From the NCBI GenBank assembly GCA_021778415.1, contig JAJYCL010000010.1:1-38377 (forward strand): a stretch of 38,377 nt of DNA, written 5' to 3'. This DNA comes from a bacterium (GTDB lineage: Bacteria; Vulcanimicrobiota; Vulcanimicrobiia; Vulcanimicrobiales; Vulcanimicrobiaceae). Each line of letters starts with the position of its first letter. Positions within the stretch are counted from its first letter, which is position 1. Below the pieces are notes generated by a model. The model had not been told where the DNA came from, did not search any database, and saw only the letters and a program-made list of their open reading frames with translations. Positions 33,768-38,377 of this stretch are shown here, piece after piece. The translations under genes and the position numbers were made by a program.

Positions 33768-34864
33768 CGCAGATGTTCGGCGTCGAGCGAACATCCGCGC
33801 AGGCTTGCGCCTTCCTCGCGCCCGAGTAACACGAGGCTGCCATCGACGATGGCTCCCAAATCTTCAGTGAGAACCGCCAAACACGATGATCGATTTGCAA
33901 GATCGACGTGCACCAGCGCGCCCACGGTGCCATCGGGGCACGCATTGCCGTCGCGATCGATGACGCGCGGGCGCAACCACGGTGGCGCCGCTTTGCGACG
34001 ATAGCGTTTATCCGGCTGCATCAAGAGCTCGGGAAGCGACGTATCGTAATATTGCGAGGTGAGTTCGGTCATGCCGTACTCGGCGATAATGCGCGATTCC
34101 GGAATTCCCAGTGCATGCGAGGCACGCGAATAGAGTTCGGTGCGCTCGACAATCCGTGTACGGCCTTTGAATCCGCCGGTTTCCATAATGCGCGATCCCG
34201 GCGGAAGGTGCAGGCTACGGCCTTCTCGCTGCATCGCATCGAGCACGAAGACGAGGGCGAATGCCGTTGTTGCGATGCACACCGGTTGGGCCGCATCGAT
34301 GGCGTCGGCGAGATCGGCAAAGAATGCATTCAGCAGAAATGCGTCGCCCTGCAGATACCAGCCGGTCGTGCCCGGGTCTCCTCGTTGCGCGCTAATATGG
34401 GCCATCATATAGCCCAGCGATGAATCGCTGCGTTCGTGCGGATTGGGAACCAGATTCAAATACCGCAGCCGCGCGTTATCGGCCAGCACGAAGTGATCGA
34501 ACGCGGCCAACGTTGCGGCCTCATAGAGTTTTGCCGTCTCCATATAGTGGCGCCCGCCGATGCCACGTGTCGTTCCGCTGGTCACGAAAGCGAGTGCGGA
34601 GTGCTCGACATCGAAGGTTGCAAACGTTGCTTCTTTGTAGGCAGCCGTCGGAACGGCCGGGATATCGTGCCATTGCGTTGGGGGATGCAATGCATCGAAG
34701 CCGAGATGTGCGCAGTACGCGGCATAGGGCTCGTTATTCGTTATTTGATAGAGCCAGAGTTCGAGCGCGAGCATGGCAAAATCGGCATCGCTCATGCGCG
34801 TGCCGTGGCGATGCCACTGCTCGATGTGGCCGAGGATCTGATGATCGAAGTGTTCGGCGTTCAT
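33764..34864 (-). CDS. LuxE-like acyl-protein synthetase
   Basis: A 366-residue protein of the LuxE/acyl-protein synthetase family, related to adenylate-forming ligases, which activates a fatty acid with ATP and passes the acyl group to its own Cys and then to the LuxC partner. Visible are FVTSGTTRGIGGRHYM from residue 93 (the TSGTT nucleotide loop), METGGFKGR, and AEYGMTELTSQYYD, the A5-like motif. Related LuxE/LuxC-like pairs (RfbN-type) are known in O-antigen and other clusters without bioluminescence. It overlaps both neighbours by four bases. Confidence 0.85.
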   Translation of the reverse strand: MNAEHFDHQILGHIEQWHRHGTRMSDADFAMLALELWLYQITNNEPYAAYCAHLGFDALHPPTQWHDIPAVPTAAYKEATFATFDVEHSALAFVTSGTTRGIGGRHYMETAKLYEAATLAAFDHFVLADNARLRYLNLVPNPHERSDSSLGYMMAHISAQRGDPGTTGWYLQGDAFLLNAFFADLADAIDAAQPVCIATTAFALVFVLDAMQREGRSLHLPPGSRIMETGGFKGRTRIVERTELYSRASHALGIPESRIIAEYGMTELTSQYYDTSLPELLMQPDKRYRRKAAPPWLRPRVIDRDGNACPDGTVGALVHVDLANRSSCLAVLTEDLGAIVDGSLVLLGREEGASLRGCSLDAEHLR

Positions 34865-35337
34865 TGTTTGCGACGACTGGTGATTACACCGCTGTTTAAG
34901 CCGCTCGTTGCCAAGCCGCCGTCAAAGCGCGCCGATTCCACTTTGAGGCACTTATCGATGACGACATCCAACCCGGCAGCATCGGCGCGAGCGATGGCTT
35001 CATCGTTGATGACGCCGTATTGAAACCAAATCGCCTTGGCGCCGACGGCAATTGCCTCATCGACGACGGCGAGGACTTCGCTCGGCTTGCGAAAGACGTC
35101 GACGATATCGGGAGCACCATGCACTGCCGCATAATCGCGCAGCGACGCAAAGGCCGCTATGCCATCGATCGCTTGTAGTGTTGGATTGATCGGCACAACC
35201 GAATAGCGTCCTTTCGTGCGCAAATAGGAAAAGACGGTGAAACTCGGGCGCAGCGGATTACTTGACGCTCCGACCATGGCGATGGAGTGGGCTCGTTCCA
35301 GGAGTGCTTGACGTTGCGCGACGGTTGCTAAAATCAT
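34861..35337 (-). CDS. CoA-binding domain protein (YccU-like)
   Basis: A 158-residue protein made of one CoA-binding Rossmann-like domain. The N-terminal SIAMVGASSNPLRPSF, then VVPINP and the later DIVDVFRKPSEVLAVVDEAI and KAIWFQYGVIND are characteristic of the CoA_binding_2/YccU family, which binds CoA or acyl-CoA but has no known enzymatic activity. Its placement between an O-acetylhomoserine enzyme and an acyl-protein synthetase suggests an acyl-CoA handling or sensing role. Both ends overlap neighbours by four bases (ATGA). Confidence 0.88.
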   Translation of the reverse strand: MILATVAQRQALLERAHSIAMVGASSNPLRPSFTVFSYLRTKGRYSVVPINPTLQAIDGIAAFASLRDYAAVHGAPDIVDVFRKPSEVLAVVDEAIAVGAKAIWFQYGVINDEAIARADAAGLDVVIDKCLKVESARFDGGLATSGLNSGVITSRRKQ

Positions 35338-36638
35338 GCGCTCACCGTCGCTCCCGCCGCGACGGCGCGCAAGCCGTTATTGAGATCCCAAATGAGATCT
35401 TCGATATCTTCAAGACCAACGGAGAGTCGCACGGATTCCGGCGCGACGCCGGCGTTGCGCATTTCATCGTCGGAAAGTTGTGAATGCGTCGTCGATGCCG
35501 GATGAATCACCAACGATTTTGCATCGCCGACATTAGCGAGATGCGACCAGAGTTCGAGCGCATCGATAAAACGCCGCCCAGCATCTCGCCCGCCGCGCAA
35601 GCCGAACGTAAAGACTGCTCCGGCACCGCGCGGCAGATAGCGTGCGGCGAGTTCGCGTTGTTGTGCGTCGGCAAAATCGGGATGCGCGACCCATGCAACG
35701 TCGGCGTGACCGCGCAAATAATTCGCCACCAGACGCGCGTTGGCAACGTGACGTTCCATTCGAATCGGGAGCGTTTCGATCCCTTGCAAGAGCAGCCACG
35801 CGTCCATCGGTGCGAGTTGCGCGCCGACATCGCGCAGCACTTCGGCACGAGCGCGCATCAGGAAGGCATATTCCCCGAACGTTTCCGTAAAGACCTTGCC
35901 GTGATAGCCGGGCGATTCGGTCGAGAGAAGCGGAAAGCGACCGTTGCCGAAATCGAAGCGACCGCTATCGACGAGCACGCCTCCGACCGTCGTTCCATGT
36001 CCGCAGAGAAATTTCGTCGCCGATTGCACGACAAGATCGGCACCATGTTCAATCGGGCGGCAAAGATACGGCGAAGCAAATGTATTATCGACCAGCAACG
36101 GGATGCCATGATCATGCGCGATACTTGCCAACGCATGCAAATCCGCAATCGTCCCCGATGGATTGCCGATCGTTTCGCATAAGAGCAACCGCGTATTCGG
36201 GCGCACGGCCGCGCGCATTGCCGCGAGATCGTCAACGGGGACGAAGGTCGTTTCGATGCCCATGCGTTTGATGGTCACCGAGAGTTGGGTAATCGTTCCG
36301 CCATAGACGTTCTGCGAGCAGAGGAGATGATCGCCGGCCTGCGCCAGGCTCAATACTCCACAGAGCTGCGCCGCCAGACCGCTCGCGGTGGCAAGCGCAC
36401 CGAGGCCGCCTTCAAGTGAGGCCATGCGTTCCTCAAAGGCTGAGACCGTCGGATTGGAAATGCGGCTATAAATGTGGCCGTACGAGCGAAGCGCAAAAAG
36501 CTCGGCTGCTTGCTCGGTGGAGCCGAAGACGAAGGCCGCGGTTTGGTGGATCGGGGCAACTCGCGATCCGGTGGACGGATCGGGAGGAGTGCCCGCATGG
36601 ATCGCGCGCGTCGCGAAGCCGAACTCATGGTCGTGCAT
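35334..36638 (-). CDS. metY: O-acetylhomoserine sulfhydrylase-like enzyme
   Basis: A 434-residue Cys/Met-metabolism PLP enzyme. The length and motifs fit O-acetylhomoserine aminocarboxypropyltransferase, which makes homocysteine from O-acetylhomoserine and sulfide. The PLP lysine is Lys209 in SATKFLCGHGT; the phosphate-binding Tyr57 and Arg59 lie in YSRISNPT; CETIGNPSG and VDNTFASPYLCRP are typical. Some homologues (such as Fub7 in fungal fusaric acid synthesis) instead join O-acetylhomoserine to an aldehyde by a C-C bond. It is first gene of the six-gene operon, divergent from leuC with only 36 bases between the start codons. No metX is in the window. Confidence 0.88.
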   Translation of the reverse strand: MHDHEFGFATRAIHAGTPPDPSTGSRVAPIHQTAAFVFGSTEQAAELFALRSYGHIYSRISNPTVSAFEERMASLEGGLGALATASGLAAQLCGVLSLAQAGDHLLCSQNVYGGTITQLSVTIKRMGIETTFVPVDDLAAMRAAVRPNTRLLLCETIGNPSGTIADLHALASIAHDHGIPLLVDNTFASPYLCRPIEHGADLVVQSATKFLCGHGTTVGGVLVDSGRFDFGNGRFPLLSTESPGYHGKVFTETFGEYAFLMRARAEVLRDVGAQLAPMDAWLLLQGIETLPIRMERHVANARLVANYLRGHADVAWVAHPDFADAQQRELAARYLPRGAGAVFTFGLRGGRDAGRRFIDALELWSHLANVGDAKSLVIHPASTTHSQLSDDEMRNAGVAPESVRLSVGLEDIEDLIWDLNNGLRAVAAGATVSA

Positions 36639-36674
36639 GATTCGCGCGATTCGCCGCGTAAGAAGAGAATCACT

Positions 36675-37967
36675 ATGGGTATGACGCTAACGCAGAAAAT
36701 TCTCGCTCGCCACGCTGGGCTCGATCATGTCGAAACCGGTCAGATTATCAATGCTAAAGTCGATTTGGTCCTTGCCAACGAGCTCTCTGCGGCCGTTGCC
36801 ATCGAAGTGATGCGGACAATCAAGGGTGCAGATCGCGTCTTCGATCCTGAAAAAATCGCTCTTGTCGAAGATCATTTCGTTCCGGCCAAGGATGCCCAAT
36901 CGGCCAAGCTCGCCAAGATGATGAAAGATTTTGCCGCGGAGCAGAAGATCACGCATTTCTTCGATGTCGGTCGCGGCGGAATCGAGCACGTTGTGTTGCC
37001 TGAGGCCGGTCTCGTTGCACCGGGCGAACTCATCGTCGGCGGCGATTCGCATACCTGCACCTACGGTGCCCTCGGCGCATTTGCAACCGGCATGGGGTCA
37101 ACGGATATTGCCGCGGCGTTCGTGCTCGGTGAAGTGTGGCTCAAAGTTCCGCCGACGATCAAACTCGTGTATAGCGGAAAGCTCGGCCCGATGGTGTTCG
37201 CCAAAGATTTGATGCTGAAAACCGTCGGAACGCTCGGCATCGATGGTGCCACGTATCGCGCGCTGGAATATACCGGGACGACGATCAATGAATTGTCCAT
37301 CACCGGGCGCATCACGATGGCGAATATGGCGATTGAAGCCGGTGCAAAAAACGGCATCTTCGTCGCCGATGAAAAAGCTATTGCCTTCGTGCAAGAGCGC
37401 ACCACCCGGAAATTTATCGTCGATCATGCCGATGCCGATGCGCAGTACGAACGTGTCGTCAATATCGATGTGGAAAACATGGAACCGCAAATCGCCTGTC
37501 CGCACACGCCTGATAATGTGCATGGCGTCAGCGATGTGACCCGCGATGAAATTCTGCTCGATCAAATTTTTATCGGGTCATGCACCAACGGCTATATTGA
37601 GGATCTGCGTATCGTCGCAAAGATTCTCGACGGCAAACAGATTTCTCCGCGTCTGCGCGTGATTGTCAATCCCGGTTCGCAGAAAGTGTGGATGCAGGCA
37701 GCAAACGAAGGCATCCTTTCGATTCTTGCCGCCGCCGGATGCGCCGTGAATACGCCGGGTTGCGGCGCCTGCTTCGGTGGGCACATGGGCACGCTCGGCG
37801 ATGGAGAGCGCTGCCTCTCAACGACGAATCGCAATTACGTCGGCCGCATGGGCTCGCCGAAAGCCGAAGTCTACCTCGCCTCGCCGGCAACGTGCGCCGC
37901 ATCCGCCCTCACCGGCCGCATCACCGATCCCCGCGTCCTAGAACTCGCCCACGCATTGTCACCCTGA
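36675..37967 (+). CDS. leuC: 3-isopropylmalate dehydratase large subunit
   Basis: Aconitase-family large subunit, 430 residues, of the archaeal-type LeuC/homoaconitase-like group. The [4Fe-4S] ligands are Cys303 (GSCTNG), Cys363 and Cys366 (PGCGACFGG). SHTCTYGALGAFATGMGSTD lies at 125-144. It isomerises isopropylmalate in leucine synthesis, though homoaconitate or methylmalate cannot be excluded by eye. The ATG at 36675 has GAAGAG seven bases upstream and yields the standard MGMTLTQKIL start; an earlier GTG at 36474 is rejected. The last codons (TTG TCA CCC TGA) overlap the first bases of repeat cluster 5. leuD is not in the window, which ends in repeats. Confidence 0.92.
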   Translation: MGMTLTQKILARHAGLDHVETGQIINAKVDLVLANELSAAVAIEVMRTIKGADRVFDPEKIALVEDHFVPAKDAQSAKLAKMMKDFAAEQKITHFFDVGRGGIEHVVLPEAGLVAPGELIVGGDSHTCTYGALGAFATGMGSTDIAAAFVLGEVWLKVPPTIKLVYSGKLGPMVFAKDLMLKTVGTLGIDGATYRALEYTGTTINELSITGRITMANMAIEAGAKNGIFVADEKAIAFVQERTTRKFIVDHADADAQYERVVNIDVENMEPQIACPHTPDNVHGVSDVTRDEILLDQIFIGSCTNGYIEDLRIVAKILDGKQISPRLRVIVNPGSQKVWMQAANEGILSILAAAGCAVNTPGCGACFGGHMGTLGDGERCLSTTNRNYVGRMGSPKAEVYLASPATCAASALTGRITDPRVLELAHALSP

Positions 37968-38377
37968 GGAGCGCACGGAGTGCGCGTCTCGAAGGGCCCC
38001 AAAAAGGTTGCACGCTCCGCGTGCTCCGTTCGATGGTGCTTCGAGACGCGATGCTTCGCATCGCTCCTCAGCATGACAGCACTGTCACCCTGAGGAGCGC
38101 ACGAAGTGCGCGTCTCGAAGGGCCACCCCTGTCACCCTGAGGAGCACGCGCAGCGTGCGTCTCGAAGGGCGCCAAAAAGGTTGCACGCTTCGCGTGCTCC
38201 GTTCGATGGTGCTTCGAGACGCGATGCTTCGCATCGCTCCTCAGCATGACAGCACTGTCACCCTGAGGAGCGCACGAAGTGCGCGTCTCGAAGGGCCACC
38301 CCTGTCACCCTGAGGAGCACGCGCAGCGTGCGTCTCGAAGGGCGCCAAAAAGGTTGCACGCTTCGCGTGCTCCGTTC
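37957..38377. repeat. Palindromic repeat cluster 5
   Basis: Begins inside the last codons of leuC. It holds about seven arms: a CCCT/AGGG arm with loop GGA, a reverse TGCT arm with GCGATGC-TTC-GCATCGC, and then CCCT arms with inner stems GCGCAC/GTGCGC and GCACGC/GCGTGC (38144-38158, loop GCA). Spacers here read CCAAAAAGGTTGCACGC and differ from those of the other clusters. No gene is seen after leuC, and the window ends inside the cluster. Confidence 0.92.
38081..38377. repeat. 173-base tandem repeat
   Basis: The unit starting at 38081 is repeated from 38254 onward. The 124 bases visible of the second copy match the first without a mismatch by eye. Each unit contains two CCCT arms, the CCAAAAAGG spacer and one reverse TGCT arm. 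The window stops inside the second copy. Confidence 0.9.

Noticed and set aside
31318-34864. Bioluminescence (lux) operon
   Set aside because: LuxE- and LuxC-like genes are present, but no luxA, luxB or luxD is found, so light production is not supported.
36474-36674. Upstream GTG start for leuC
   Set aside because: It would add 67 Arg-rich residues unlike any LeuC and overlap metY; the ATG at 36675 gives the family N-terminus.

Overview
The window reads as one bacterial chromosomal contig of fairly high GC content (judged by eye, not computed). It starts and ends inside the same dispersed palindromic repeat, so it is probably a draft or metagenome contig broken at repeats. The lineage cannot be fixed without a search. 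An archaeal-type prolyl-tRNA synthetase, a short EF-Ts, an Amj-type lipid II flippase, the non-mevalonate isoprenoid genes dxr and ispG, and an RsbU-type phosphatase suggest a deep-branching phylum such as Eremiobacterota (WPS-2) or a relative; this is inference.

Layout. 1-430: repeat cluster. 445-9018 (+): a housekeeping chain with a clear promoter, namely rpsB, tsf, pyrH, frr, an unrecognised 70-residue gene, uppS, cdsA, dxr, rseP, ispG and a copper-amine-oxidase-N-like exported protein. Six of its junctions are start/stop overlaps. It joins translation (S2, EF-Ts, RRF), UMP kinase, and the lipid-carrier, phospholipid and isoprenoid steps of envelope synthesis. 9019-9561: repeats. 9562-10974 (+): BNR-repeat protein plus MoaD/ThiS-like sulfur carrier. 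10979-11404 (-): small Ig-like lipoprotein. 11451-11830: repeats. 11840-13387 (-): cationic amino-acid permease, divergent from a Nudix hydrolase at 13465-13989 (+). 13999-20856 (-): a 1421-residue exported PKD-type protein, an exported fibronectin-III-like protein and a PduO-type cobalamin adenosyltransferase. 20933-25706 (+): proS, an unknown exported protein, an M16 peptidase, Amj and a TPR lipoprotein. 25717-26270: repeats. 26395-30283 (+): subtilisin-like lipoprotein followed by a PAS-GAF-PP2C phosphatase. 30241-36638 (-): a six-gene operon, five of whose genes are joined by 4-base overlaps: O-acetylhomoserine sulfhydrylase, CoA-binding protein, LuxE-like acyl-protein synthetase, LuxC-like acyl reductase, class III aminotransferase and Gfo/Idh/MocA oxidoreductase. 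36675-37967 (+): leuC, whose stop codon lies inside the last repeat cluster, 37957-38377.

The two most interesting features are these. First, the LuxE-LuxC-aminotransferase-oxidoreductase operon has no luciferase. It could turn an acyl group into an aldehyde and then into an amine or an amino-acid adduct. Second, there is a family of about forty palindromic arms in five clusters. Their inner and outer stems change in a compensatory way while the intervening bases are kept, and the clusters lie at or within about 10 bases of gene 3' ends. All functional statements rest on recognising sequence by eye; no database search was run.
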